A stretch of 64,000 bases of DNA from DASUPK01 sp963795665 (GCA_963795665.1 CAWCIP010000005.1:248001-312000); one strand, 5' to 3'. Shown: positions 16,500 to 24,556, numbered from the stretch's first letter. Translations and numbers: made by a program. Notes: generated by a model not told the origin, from the letters alone.

Positions 16500-17378
16500 C
16501 TACTCGAAGGCGCTCTCGACCGAGGCGCCGATTCCGATCATCCCCGGCCCGGCGTGCGCCCCGAGCACCGGGCCTACCTCCGAGACGTAGAGCGGATCAC
16601 GGCCGAAGATCGGCCGGCACGCCTCCACGAGGTGCTCGGCGGACTCGGGGTCGCGGATGTGCTGCACCACCCAGGCGTCGGCCCCCTCGGCGTGGCGCCG
16701 GCGCGCGTAGTCGATCAGCCGCTCCACGGCACGCGACCGCGTCCGAACCTGCGCGACGGGAGTCACCTCCTCCGCGAAGGTGAGGATCGGCTTGATCTTC
16801 AGGGTGGATCCAATCGCCGCCCGCGCCGCGCCGATCCGCCCGCCCCGGCGCAGGTACTCGAGCGTATCCAGCGAAAACCAGATGCCCCCGGCGTCGCGTG
16901 CCCGCTCGGCCTGGCTGACGACCCGCTCGGGGTCTGCGCCACCGCTGGCGGCGATCATCGCCGCCAGCAGCACCATCCCGGTGCCGCCCGCCGCGCTCCG
17001 GCTGTCGACGGTGTGGATCCGCTCGCCGCCCTTTCCCTCCTTGGTCAGCCGCTCGATCGCCTGATTCGCGGCCTCTAGGGTCCCCGAGATCCCCGCGGAG
17101 ATGTGCACCGAGACGATCTCGCGCCCATCGGCCAGCAGTGGCTCGTAGACCGAGATGAAGTCGCCGACCGAAGGCTGCGAGGTGGTCACGGCCTCTCCGC
17201 TCGCTCGCAGCCGTTCGTAGAAGTCGTCGTAGTCGGTGATCTCCGACTCACGCTCCTGCTTGCCGTCGATGCCCACGTAGAGGCTCACCAGCTGCACGCC
17301 GTGGCGCTCGGTCAGCTCGGTGGGGAGGTAGGAGGTTGTGTCGGCGACGATCGCCGGCCCGATCGTCGCAGGGCTCAT
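16500..17378 (-). CDS. DegV-family fatty-acid-binding protein
   Basis: 292 aa. AIVADTTSYLPTEL at the N-terminus, VSLYVGI, the TSQPSVGDF loop that contacts the fatty-acid carboxylate, VHISAGISGTLEAANQA, and the C-terminal KPILTFAEEVTPVAQVRTRSRAVERL are all DegV/FakB features. FakB proteins hold a fatty acid for the FakA kinase; no fakA is visible here. GTVLGAHAGPGMIG-type ending (VLGAHAGPGMIGIG) is intact. Confidence 0.92.
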   Translation of the reverse strand: MSPATIGPAIVADTTSYLPTELTERHGVQLVSLYVGIDGKQERESEITDYDDFYERLRASGEAVTTSQPSVGDFISVYEPLLADGREIVSVHISAGISGTLEAANQAIERLTKEGKGGERIHTVDSRSAAGGTGMVLLAAMIAASGGADPERVVSQAERARDAGGIWFSLDTLEYLRRGGRIGAARAAIGSTLKIKPILTFAEEVTPVAQVRTRSRAVERLIDYARRRHAEGADAWVVQHIRDPESAEHLVEACRPIFGRDPLYVSEVGPVLGAHAGPGMIGIGASVESAFE

Positions 17379-17511
17379 GCGCGGGCGGTTGTATCACGCC
17401 TGCCCAAACGACCCATGTCCGTAGGGACCACGGGCTTCAAGCGAGGTCCGGCGCGTCACACTCGGGCAAGGTGATCACGCCCGGCATTCGACCAGACGAG
17501 GAGCAGAGGCG

Positions 17512-18699
17512 ATGACGATTCCAGGGGGGCGGCGCAAGAAGATCCCGCGCGATCTCGAGGACGACTACACGCCGGAGGCCGCGGAGGCGCGCCGGGCCTT
17601 TCTGCGGGAGCAGACGGGCGCGGAGCTGGCGCACGTCTCCAGTTACTCCTTCGATCCATCGATTCTCCCCGGGAACATCGAGCACTTCACCGGGGTCGCG
17701 CAGGTGCCGATCGGCATCGCCGGCCCGCTGCTCGTCAACGGGGAGCACGCGCAGGGAGAGTTCTACGTTCCCCTGGCGACAAGCGAGGGCAGCTTGGTGG
17801 CGAGCTACAACCGAGGCATGAAGATGCTTCGCGAGGCGGGCGGGGTGACGACTACGGTCCTGGACGACGCCATGCAGCGGGCGCCCGCCTTCGTCTTCGA
17901 GAGCGCCCGCGAGGCGCGAGCGTTCGGAGAATGGCTTACCGAGCACTTCGTGGAGATCAAGCAGGCGGCGGAAAGCACCACCCGTACCGGCCGGCTGCGC
18001 GGCGTCGAGCAGTACTCCGCCGGCCGGATCGTCTTCACGCGCTTTGACTACACGACCGGCGATGCCGCCGGTCAGAACCTGACGGGCAAGGCAACCGCCG
18101 CGGCGTGCGCGTGGATCACCTCCAATTACGAGGGCATCACCAACTTCTATCTCGAGTCGAACTTCGCCACGGACAAGAAGAGCTCACAGGTCAACATCCT
18201 GCGCACCCGGGGCAAGCGCGTCGTCGCCGAGGCGACGCTTCCCGCCGCGCTGATCGAGGAGCACATGCACACGACGGCCGAGCGGATGTTTCGAGCGCGG
18301 CAGGTCTCGAACCTCGGCGGCTTCATGGCCGGGGTCAACAACAACGGCGCTCACTCGGCTAACGGGATCGCTGCCCTGTTCATTGCCACCGGGCAGGACG
18401 CGGCCAACGTCGCCGAATGCTCGGCTGCCCTCGGCTTCAGCGAGCTGCTCCCCAACGGCGACTACTACGGCTCGATCACGATCCCCTCGCTGATCATCGG
18501 CACCTACGGCGGCGGCACCGGGCTCGCCACCCAGCGCGAGTGCCTGGAGCTGCTCGGGTGCTACGGATCCGGGAAGGTCCGCAAGCTCGCCGAGATTGTC
18601 GCGGCGACGGTGCTCTGCGGCGAGCTCTCGCTCGGCTCGGCGATCGTCGCCGAGGAGTGGGTCCAGGCTCACGACCTGTTTGGCCGCAACCGGCCGTAG
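17512..18699 (+). CDS. hydroxymethylglutaryl-CoA reductase
   Basis: 395 aa. Catalytic set: Glu92 (ATSEGSLVAS), Lys222/223 (TDKKSSQVN), Asp296 (TGQDAAN) and His387 near the C-terminus (WVQAHDLF). VPIGIAGPL binds the CoA substrate and GTYGGGTGL is the nucleotide-loop end. The DKK motif and C-terminal His put it nearer class I (NADPH, mevalonate-forming) than class II enzymes. The cysteine of the usual TEGCLVAS is serine here. It makes mevalonate from HMG-CoA; no HMG-CoA synthase or mevalonate kinase is in the window. A GAGGAGCAGAGG ribosome site precedes the ATG. Confidence 0.93.
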   Translation: MTIPGGRRKKIPRDLEDDYTPEAAEARRAFLREQTGAELAHVSSYSFDPSILPGNIEHFTGVAQVPIGIAGPLLVNGEHAQGEFYVPLATSEGSLVASYNRGMKMLREAGGVTTTVLDDAMQRAPAFVFESAREARAFGEWLTEHFVEIKQAAESTTRTGRLRGVEQYSAGRIVFTRFDYTTGDAAGQNLTGKATAAACAWITSNYEGITNFYLESNFATDKKSSQVNILRTRGKRVVAEATLPAALIEEHMHTTAERMFRARQVSNLGGFMAGVNNNGAHSANGIAALFIATGQDAANVAECSAALGFSELLPNGDYYGSITIPSLIIGTYGGGTGLATQRECLELLGCYGSGKVRKLAEIVAATVLCGELSLGSAIVAEEWVQAHDLFGRNRP

Positions 18700-18803
18700 C
18701 CGATCTCGGGGTTCTCCACGGATGCCGGGCCCCGGCGCAGGCGTGATGATCGTGATGAATTCGAGACACGAGCTGGCACACGTATCAGAAAGAGGTGGTG
18801 CAG

Positions 18804-19076
18804 ATGGCCGTCAAAGAGAGATCAGTGGAGCTGTCCGACCAGGTCCTCGAGGAGATCAAGGAGGGCCAGGAGGCCGCGATCAGGGCGGTTCGCAACTTCA
18901 CCGAGACCGTCGACAAGACGCTCGCCAAAGAGAACCCCTCCCAGGCCGAGCAGATCGTCGACTCCGCGCTGAAGATGGCGGATCAGCTGGTCGAGACCCA
19001 GTACACGTTCCTGAAGAAGGTCGTTCACAGCGCCGGCGAGTCGCTCGGCGTTGAGGAATCCGGCGAGAAGAAGTAG
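18804..19076 (+). CDS. small all-helical protein (phasin-like), function unknown
   Basis: 90 aa, entirely amphipathic helix: VELSDQVLEEIKEGQEAAIR, NFTETVDKTLAKENPSQAEQ, DSALKMADQLVETQYTFLKK, then a charged tail ESGEKK. Composition and heptad spacing resemble phasins or coiled-coil scaffold proteins, but no family motif is decisive. ATG 18804 is chosen because AGAGGTG lies 6 nt upstream; two GTG codons just before it fall inside that site. Confidence 0.72.
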   Translation: MAVKERSVELSDQVLEEIKEGQEAAIRAVRNFTETVDKTLAKENPSQAEQIVDSALKMADQLVETQYTFLKKVVHSAGESLGVEESGEKK

Positions 19077-19176
19077 GCACATCCGCCGGGCCCGCCAGAC
19101 GGCGGGCTCGGCACCTGCCTCGACCTCGGCCGGGTTTGGGGAGGACATAGGATCAACGCGGGAGAGGCAGACGGCA

Positions 19177-19581
19177 CTGTTCAAGCGAAAATCCCATTTC
19201 GAGATCTCAAGCGACGTCGAGCGGTTGCGCCGTGGCGAGGAGGTCGAGGCCACCCTCACGATCACCGACCCCGAGAAAGTCGGAGACGACCTGAAGGTGG
19301 GACTCGTCTGCGACGAGCTCTACGCCTACGAGGAGCGGCAGATGGAGTCGGACGGCCCCGACCGGGTCGTCCGCCAAACGGCCAGCAGCGTGGCCTTCGA
19401 GGAGTGGCAGCCCGCCTCCAGCTCCGACCCGATGCAGACGTTCAGATTTCGAGTCCCCACGGACGCCCCGTTCTCACACGAGGGCGAAACGCTCAAGTTC
19501 CGCTGGACGATCTCGGCGCGGGACGCGAAGCGCCTGCGCCTCGACCCCAAGCGCGACAAGGCGCTTGTGGTGCTGCCGTGA
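19177..19581 (+). CDS. arrestin-like (Spo0M-type) beta-sandwich protein, probable CTG start
   Basis: 134 aa if it starts at CTG 19177: LFKRKSHFEISSDVERLRRG, EEVEATLTITDPEKVGDDLKVGLVCDELYAY, TFRFRVPTDAPFSHEGETLKFRWTI, DAKRLRLDPKRDKALVVLP. Alternating strands and the SHEG-x5-FRW pattern fit an arrestin/Spo0M fold. The only in-frame ATG (19051) lies inside the upstream gene and would add 42 Arg/Ser-rich residues. GGGAGAGG sits about 10 nt before the CTG and TAGGAT lies further upstream, both supporting the late start. It shares a 4-nt GTGA overlap with the next gene. Confidence 0.65.
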   Translation: MFKRKSHFEISSDVERLRRGEEVEATLTITDPEKVGDDLKVGLVCDELYAYEERQMESDGPDRVVRQTASSVAFEEWQPASSSDPMQTFRFRVPTDAPFSHEGETLKFRWTISARDAKRLRLDPKRDKALVVLP

Positions 19582-19943
19582 AGCTGGAGGTGAGCGTCGA
19601 GGGAGAGCGCTACAAGCCGGGCGACACCGTGAAGGGGTCGGTCAAGGTGACGGATGGTGGCCGCTCCCGCGGGCTCGAGGCGTTCCTGCTCTACCGCGAC
19701 GCCACCGCGGACTACGGTGGCACCTCGATCAGCGTCCCCGGCGGGTCCCTGCACAAGGGCGCGCTCGAGACCGGCGAGTCCTACGAGTTCTCCATCGAGC
19801 TGCCGGCCGACGCCAAGCCGACCTTCAGCTCGGCGCACGGCCGGCTCTGGTGGGAGGCGCACGCGACGTCAGACGAGTTCGGGCCGGACACTCATGCGGG
19901 ACAGGAGTTCGAGGTGGAGCTCCCCGCGTCTGACTCGTCCTAG
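19578..19943 (+). CDS. arrestin-like beta-sandwich protein
   Basis: 121 aa from GTG 19578. KLEVSVEGERYKPGDTVKGSVKVTDGG, LEAFLLYRDATADYGG, SYEFSIELPADAKPTFSSAHGRLWWEAHA and GQEFEVELP form the strands of a single arrestin-like domain. The PADAKPTFSSAHGRLWW block parallels PTDAPFSHEGETLKFRW in the upstream gene, so the pair are tandem paralogs in one operon. Bacterial relatives (Spo0M-like) act in membrane trafficking or sporulation control; no function can be fixed here. Confidence 0.75.
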   Translation: MKLEVSVEGERYKPGDTVKGSVKVTDGGRSRGLEAFLLYRDATADYGGTSISVPGGSLHKGALETGESYEFSIELPADAKPTFSSAHGRLWWEAHATSDEFGPDTHAGQEFEVELPASDSS

Positions 19944-19987
19944 GCCGGGGACTCCTCGACCTCCACGTCGCGCCGCCCCGCCGCGAC
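19940..19987 (-). pseudogene. remnant: last 15 codons of an ABC ATPase
   Basis: The minus strand reads VAAGRRDVEVEESPA-stop. This is one residue different from the end of the intact ABC ATPase at 21405 (VAAGRREVEVEESPA-stop), and nothing of the gene remains upstream. Its stop codon overlaps the stop of the arrestin-like gene on the other strand (shared CTAG). Confidence 0.75.
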
Positions 19988-19988
19988 C

Positions 19989-20072
19989 GAGAGCTGCTTC
20001 GTGATGCGCTTCGACTCGAACAGGTGCTGCCGCGAGTTCACCGAGTGGTTCATGCAGCGGAAGCAGTCCTAG
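19989..20072 (+). pseudogene. remnant: last 27 codons of an NTF2-like gene
   Basis: The plus strand reads ESCFVMRFDSNRCC, then REFTEWFMQRKQS-stop, closely matching the end of the NTF2-like gene at 15273 (NCFVMRFDSEGRCRVFTEWF). There is no start codon or upstream coding part; it is joined directly to the ATPase remnant. Its TAG overlaps the Kelch gene's stop. Confidence 0.75.
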
Positions 20073-21295
20073 CGCCCGGCTCCCGCCGTGCGCTTCTTGC
20101 CCTTGATCTTCAGCTTTGCGGTCTGCGCGTTGGCCAGTCCTCCCTGGGGCAGGAAGACGATCCGGGCCCTCAGCGCCACCCTTCCCGTTCGTCGCAGTCT
20201 TTGCCTGGCGAGTTTTGAGAGATGGAGCGCGACGGTGATCGTCGGGGGATGGCCGGAAGCGTCGGATGACTTGAGGTGGGGCCTCCGCTTTTTCTTCTTG
20301 GCTGCCGAGGCGTTGAGGCGAGCGGCCGCATCGTTCACCCAGACCCTGCCGGCGGCCTGAACGCTGACCAGGAGCTTTCGACTTCGACCCTTGACTGCGA
20401 AGCTGAAGGCGTTGGTGGCGGCGAAGATCTCCGCGCTCGAAAAACGGGTGGACCCGTCATAGCCCCCGGCGACCAGCACGCGCCCGTCGGGGAGTGGCGC
20501 CGCGACCGCGCCCGTGCGCGCGGTGCTCATGGCGCCGATCCCGGCCGAGCTGAACGAGTTGGTGGCGGGGTCGAAGACCTCGGCGCTCGCTTGGTAGCCA
20601 CCAGGGCCCTCGATGTAAACACCGCCGCTGACCAGCACCCGCCCGTCGGGGAGCGGCGCCGCGGCGGGGGCTTGGCGAGGCGTTCCCATGGCTCCTATAC
20701 CTGCCGAGCTGAAGGAGTTGGCGGCAGGATCGAAGACCAATGCGCTCGACAGCGGGGTGCCGTCGGTGCCCCCGGCGAGCAGCACCCGCCCGCCGGGGAG
20801 CGGCGCCGCGGCGGCGCGGGCGAGATCGGTTGGCATGTCGTTCACTGGCGTGAACGCGTTGGTCGCCGGGTTGAAGACCTCGGCGCTTGACAGACGCGTG
20901 GTCCCGTCGTTGCCTCCGGCCACCAGCACGCGCCCGTCCGGGAGCGGCGCCGCGGCTGCGCGAATGCGGGCGATGCCCATGTCGCCCACCGGTGTGAAAG
21001 CGCCGGTGGCGGGGTTGAAGACCTCGGCACTCGCGAGGGGGTGATCAGTGCCGTCGTTGTAGTCGCCCCCGGCCACCAGCACCCGCCCGTCAGGGAGCGG
21101 TGCCGCGACGGCGCCGTGGCGAGCAACGCCCATCGCGCCGATTCCCGCCGAGGTGAACGAGTTTGTAGTTGGGTCAAAAACCTCGGCGCTCGCGAGGTAG
21201 TGATCCCCGCCGCCGTCGTCGTAGAAGCCCCCGGCGACCAGCACTCGCCCGTCTTTCAGTGGCGCTGCCGCTGCGGCGTAGCGGGCGGTGCCCAT
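20069..21295 (-). CDS. Kelch-repeat beta-propeller protein, secreted
   Basis: 408 aa from ATG 21295. Six Kelch blades of about 48-56 residues, each with (P)DGRVLVAGG and SAEVFDP or FNPATNxF, occupy residues 1-310. They are followed by a linker, a lysine cluster (AAKKKKRRPHLK) and a strand-rich tail (ITVALHLSKLARQRLRRTGR, then VALRARIVFLP) common at the ends of surface proteins in this group. Upstream of the ATG the same frame encodes a convincing signal peptide (LWKLRLIAGLALAVGLLAP, then QAALGAGAG) with no ATG, GTG or TTG before the stop at the edge of the ATPase gene. The true start is therefore non-canonical or lost. Likely extracellular binding; ligand unknown. Confidence 0.82.
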   Translation of the reverse strand: MGTARYAAAAAPLKDGRVLVAGGFYDDGGGDHYLASAEVFDPTTNSFTSAGIGAMGVARHGAVAAPLPDGRVLVAGGDYNDGTDHPLASAEVFNPATGAFTPVGDMGIARIRAAAAPLPDGRVLVAGGNDGTTRLSSAEVFNPATNAFTPVNDMPTDLARAAAAPLPGGRVLLAGGTDGTPLSSALVFDPAANSFSSAGIGAMGTPRQAPAAAPLPDGRVLVSGGVYIEGPGGYQASAEVFDPATNSFSSAGIGAMSTARTGAVAAPLPDGRVLVAGGYDGSTRFSSAEIFAATNAFSFAVKGRSRKLLVSVQAAGRVWVNDAAARLNASAAKKKKRRPHLKSSDASGHPPTITVALHLSKLARQRLRRTGRVALRARIVFLPQGGLANAQTAKLKIKGKKRTAGAGR

Positions 21296-21404
21296 GGAGC
21301 CGGTCGGGCCGAAGGATCCCGCTCCCGCTCCGAGCGCGGCTTGTGGTGCGAGCAGCCCGACGGCCAGCGCCAGCCCGGCGATGAGTCGGAGCTTCCAGAG
21401 CCCG

Positions 21405-22163
21405 CTAGGCGGGTGACTCCTCCACCTCGACCTCGCGCCGCCCGGCGGCGACGGTCTTCATGTAGACGTCCTCGAGGGTCGCGGCGTCGAAGGTTTGCTT
21501 GAGGCCGGCGGCGGTGTCGCGCGCCATGATCCGCCCGCGGCCGATCAGCGCGATCTCCTCGCAGAGCGCCTCGGCCTCCTCGAGGTAATGGGTGGTCAGC
21601 AGGATCGTCGTTCCGCGCTCGTGCAGGCGGCGGATGTAGCGCCAGAGCTCGTGGCGGAGCTCGAGGTCGACGCCGGCGGTCGGCTCGTCGAGGATCACCA
21701 GGCGCGGCTCGTGGAGCAGCGCGCGGGCGAGGAGCAGGCGGCGGCGCATGCCGCCGGAGAGCTTGGGCGCGCGGGTGTCGCGCTTGGCGCGCAGATCGAA
21801 GACGTCGATCATCTCCTCGGCGCGCTCGGAGGCCGCCTCGCCGGTCATCCCGTAGTAGCCGCCGTGGTAGACGAGGGTCTCGTGCACGGTCAGGAAGCGG
21901 TCGAGGTTGGGCTCCTGCTCGGCGATGCCGATCAGCCGCCGGGCCTCCATCGAGCCGCCCGGCTCGCCGAAGACGGAGATCTCGCCCTCGGTCAGCCGGA
22001 TCAGGTTGCAGACCGCTGAGATCAGCGTGGTCTTGCCGGCGCCGTTCGGGCCGAGCAGGCCGAAGAAGCTGCCGGAGGGCACCTCGAGGTCGAGCGCATC
22101 GAGAGCGAGGGTGCCGTCGTCGTAGCGCTTGGTGAGGCTGCGAAGCTCCAGGGCGTTAGGCAT
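21405..22163 (-). CDS. ABC transporter ATP-binding protein (DrrA-like)
   Basis: 252 aa. Walker A GPNGAGKT (38-45), signature KLSGGMRRR, Walker B LVILDEPTAGVD and the H-loop LLTTHYLEE are all intact. The DAxTLEDVYM (DAATLEDVYM) C-terminal motif is typical of drug and polysaccharide exporter ATPases whose partner is an ABC-2 permease. The matching permease is probably the one at 14479-15261. A near-copy of its C-terminus remains at 19940-19987. Transcribed toward the Kelch gene, with the stop 110 nt before the Kelch ATG. Confidence 0.93.
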   Translation of the reverse strand: MPNALELRSLTKRYDDGTLALDALDLEVPSGSFFGLLGPNGAGKTTLISAVCNLIRLTEGEISVFGEPGGSMEARRLIGIAEQEPNLDRFLTVHETLVYHGGYYGMTGEAASERAEEMIDVFDLRAKRDTRAPKLSGGMRRRLLLARALLHEPRLVILDEPTAGVDLELRHELWRYIRRLHERGTTILLTTHYLEEAEALCEEIALIGRGRIMARDTAAGLKQTFDAATLEDVYMKTVAAGRREVEVEESPA

Positions 22164-22208
22164 CCATCTATTGATAGCGACTGCGGCCCAGCGGCCGAGG
22201 AGGCAGCC

Positions 22209-22577
22209 ATGATCGAGCGAATGGACGACGTACCCGCCGGCGTCATCGGGATTCGCGCCTCGGGAAAGCTCACGAAGGACGACTACGTCAACGGCCTGGA
22301 GCCGGCGCTGAAGGAGGCGACCGACTCGGGCGAGGCCCGGGTCCTCTTCGTCCTGCCCGACTTCGACGGCCTGGAGCCCGGGGCGTGGATCGAGGACGTG
22401 AAGACCGGGCTCAAGCTCGAGACCCAGAACCGCTCCGCCTGGAAGCGGTTCGCCTTCGTCAGCGGCGTCGACTGGGTGGCGAAGGCGATGCGCCTCTTCA
22501 CCTGGGCGATGCCGGGAGAGCTCAAGGTCTACGAGATGGACGAGCTGGACGAGGCCAGGGACTGGGTCGCCGGCTAG
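22209..22577 (+). CDS. SpoIIAA/STAS-like protein (DUF3478 type)
   Basis: 122 aa. IERMDDVPAGVIGIRASGKL, TKDDYVNGLEPALKEA, VLFVLPDFDGLEPGAWIED and FAFVSGVDWVAKAMRLFTWAMPGELKVYE match the SpoIIAA-like family, a STAS-related fold thought to bind lipid or act in stress signalling. No serine phosphorylation site typical of anti-anti-sigma factors is evident. GAGGAGG lies 8 nt before the ATG. Its stop overlaps the convergent TetR gene by 4 nt. Confidence 0.85.
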   Translation: MIERMDDVPAGVIGIRASGKLTKDDYVNGLEPALKEATDSGEARVLFVLPDFDGLEPGAWIEDVKTGLKLETQNRSAWKRFAFVSGVDWVAKAMRLFTWAMPGELKVYEMDELDEARDWVAG

Positions 22578-23164
22578 GACGAGCGGATCTCGCCTTCGAC
22601 GAAGAGCTTCGTCGTCGCCACCTTCCAGCGCTCCACCTGACGCTTGGTCAGGAACGGCTTGCGGAGCTGACGGCTGACTCCGGGCTCCATGATCACCGTG
22701 CCGAGGTTGATCAGGACGGTGTGAAGCGCGGCCCAGTCCAGGTCGAGGTCCGGGCGCAGCATGCCGCGCTGCTGCAGCTCGGCCAGCTGGTCGCGACAGA
22801 GCTGGGTGAGCGTGTCGAAGATCGACAGGGCGGCCGCGTCCTTCTCCGCCACTCCGCGGGCGACGTAGCGCAGCGCGACGAAGTTCTCCGCGACCAGGGC
22901 GGTGAGCCGCTCGGCCAGGTCATCGATCACGTCGCCCTCGAACTCGTGCACGCCGAGCGCCTCTCGCGCGATCTCCTTGACGTGCTCGTCGACGGCGCCG
23001 CGCAGTGCGGCCTTGGACGGGTAGTAGTGCTGGACAAGCCCGGGGGAGACGCCGGCGGCAGACGCCACGTCGCGAATCGAGGTCGCCGCGGCGCCGTCGC
23101 GCGCGAAGCCCTCGAGGGCGGCATCGATGATCCGCTCCTGGGTCTCCGTAGTGGCTATCGCCAT
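22574..23164 (-). CDS. TetR-family repressor
   Basis: 196 aa. N-terminal DNA-binding domain: TQERIIDAALEGFARDGAAATSIRDVASAAGVSPGLVQHYYPSKAALR in helix-turn-helix order, with recognition helix SPGLVQHYYPS. The C-terminal ligand domain has a conserved-looking dimer helix near the end. TACGAT lies 8 nt before the ATG, and an exact GTATCG/CGATAC inverted repeat covers the divergent promoter, so it likely represses itself and the hydrolase next door. Confidence 0.9.
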   Translation of the reverse strand: MAIATTETQERIIDAALEGFARDGAAATSIRDVASAAGVSPGLVQHYYPSKAALRGAVDEHVKEIAREALGVHEFEGDVIDDLAERLTALVAENFVALRYVARGVAEKDAAALSIFDTLTQLCRDQLAELQQRGMLRPDLDLDWAALHTVLINLGTVIMEPGVSRQLRKPFLTKRQVERWKVATTKLFVEGEIRSS

Positions 23165-23170
23165 ACGTCC

Positions 23171-23188
23171 GTATCGTAGTTGCGATAC
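23171..23188. promoter_or_regulatory. TetR operator in the divergent promoter
   Basis: GTATCG-N6-CGATAC, perfect 6-bp arms. It contains the TACGAT -10 box of the TetR gene (23173-23178, minus strand) and ends 9 nt before the hydrolase GTG. Confidence 0.7.
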
Positions 23189-23197
23189 AACTGTATT

Positions 23198-24100
23198 GTG
23201 AGCGACGTCGACCGGCAGAAGGTCTACTTCCGCTCCGGCGAGGATCGCTGCGCCGCCTGGTTCTACCCCGGCACGAACGGCGCCTGCGTGGTGATGGCCG
23301 GCGGGCTGGCGGTGGCGAAGGAGCCGGCGACCGATCCGTTCGCGGCCCGCTTCAACGAGGCCGGCTTCTCGGTGCTCGCCTTCGATTTCCGGCGCCTCGG
23401 CGAGAGCGGCGGCAGCCCTCGGCAGGTCGTCAAGGTCGGCGACCAGCAGGCGGACTTCGCCGCAGCGGTCGAGTTCGCCCGGACGCTGCCTGAGGTGGAT
23501 CCGGCGAAGGTCGCCGTCTGGGGCTTCTCGCTCTCCGGCGGCCACGTGTTCCCGGTGGCGGCCCGCGACCCCGAGCTGGGCGCGGCCATCGCCGTCTCGG
23601 CCCTCGCCGACGGCCCCGCCTCGGCGCCGAACGGGTTCCGCCACACGACGCCGCTCTCCGGCATGCGGATCACCGGCCGTGGGGTCATGGACGGGATCGG
23701 TCGCCTGCTGGGCCGCGACCCGTTGCTCGTCCCCCTGGCCGGCGAGCGCGGCACGGTCGCGGCGCTCACGACCCCCGACTCACTGAACGGATCCGGGGCG
23801 CTCAACCCGGGCAACCGGTACCCCGAATGGCAGCAGGAGGTATCCGCCTGGTCGGCGCTGCGGATCGGGATGTATCGGCCGGCGCGCTACGCGTCGCGAA
23901 TCGAGTGCCCGCTGCTCGCTCTCGTCACCGAGCAGGACGGCGTGGCGCCTCCGAAGCCGCTGATCAGCGCCGGCGAGCGCGCCCCGCGCGGCGAGGTCGC
24001 GCGGCTCCCCGGCGGTCACTACGCGCCGTTCCTCGACGGTCATGAGCGAGCGGCGGAGATCCAGCTCGAGTTCCTCCGCAGGCATCTCGTCGCCGGCTAG
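23198..24100 (+). CDS. alpha/beta hydrolase
   Basis: 300 aa from GTG 23198 (a TTG at 23180 lies inside the operator and is rejected). Fold landmarks: ACVVMAGGLAVAKEP (oxyanion region), FSVLAFDFRRLGESGG, the nucleophile elbow VAVWGFSLSGGHVF (Ser111), a late Asp in LALVTEQDGVAPP and His in LPGGHYAPFLDG. The FDFRRLGESGG motif is typical of the DLH-like/acetyl-xylan esterase group. Substrate unknown; the TetR partner suggests induction by its substrate. Confidence 0.88.
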   Translation: MSDVDRQKVYFRSGEDRCAAWFYPGTNGACVVMAGGLAVAKEPATDPFAARFNEAGFSVLAFDFRRLGESGGSPRQVVKVGDQQADFAAAVEFARTLPEVDPAKVAVWGFSLSGGHVFPVAARDPELGAAIAVSALADGPASAPNGFRHTTPLSGMRITGRGVMDGIGRLLGRDPLLVPLAGERGTVAALTTPDSLNGSGALNPGNRYPEWQQEVSAWSALRIGMYRPARYASRIECPLLALVTEQDGVAPPKPLISAGERAPRGEVARLPGGHYAPFLDGHERAAEIQLEFLRRHLVAG

Positions 24101-24151
24101 CGTTCCCCATCAGCCCTCCACAGCGCTTATGGTCCCCAAGGGCCTCCAAGG

Positions 24152-24556
24152 ATGGAACCGAAGAAGAGGGCGGCACACGCCGAAGAGTTTCGTCTCGTTC
24201 TCTCGCCCAACGCGGGCGCAGGTTCTCGCGCGCGCGAGGCGGTCCGGCAGCGCTTCAGCCTCCTTCCGGAGGCGACACTCGGGGACCTCGCAGCTGTCGT
24301 CACCGAGCTGGTGAACAACTCCGTCAAACACGGTCCGGGGAAGCCGATCACCCTGACGGTCTCGCAGGGGAGCGACTCGATCCGCGGCGAGGTCGCGGAC
24401 CAGGGCAACCCGGCCGTCGCAATCCCTCAGATCAAGAAAGCGACCGAGGACGACAGGGGCGGCCTCGCACTCGTAGACAAGCTCACCTCGCAATGGGCCG
24501 TCTATGAGGGGAGCACCCATGTCTGGTTCGAGCTGCCCATAGACGCTCAGGAATAG
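24152..24556 (+). CDS. anti-sigma-factor-like histidine-kinase-type ATPase (RsbW/SpoIIAB-like)
   Basis: 134 aa GHKL domain. N-box VTELVNNSVKHGPG (E52, N56), G1 box VADQGNPAV (D83, G85) and G2 box DRGGLALVDKL are present. The second Gly of the usual DxGxG is a Pro-containing variant (DQGNP). Such proteins bind ATP and sequester an alternative sigma factor or act as Ser kinases on STAS proteins. The SpoIIAA-like gene at 22209 is a possible but unproven partner. Its TAG stop opens the -10 box of the next gene. Confidence 0.85.
   Translation: MEPKKRAAHAEEFRLVLSPNAGAGSRAREAVRQRFSLLPEATLGDLAAVVTELVNNSVKHGPGKPITLTVSQGSDSIRGEVADQGNPAVAIPQIKKATEDDRGGLALVDKLTSQWAVYEGSTHVWFELPIDAQE

Noticed and set aside
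20400..21290. DNA-level tandem repeats
   Set aside because: They are the coding sequence of the six Kelch blades; spacing and sequence follow the protein repeat.
24152..24556. A stress-sigma partner-switch module formed with the SpoIIAA-like gene at 22209
   Set aside because: The two are 1.6 kb apart, separated by a TetR/hydrolase pair, and the SpoIIAA-like protein lacks an evident phospho-serine site; no sigma factor is in the window.
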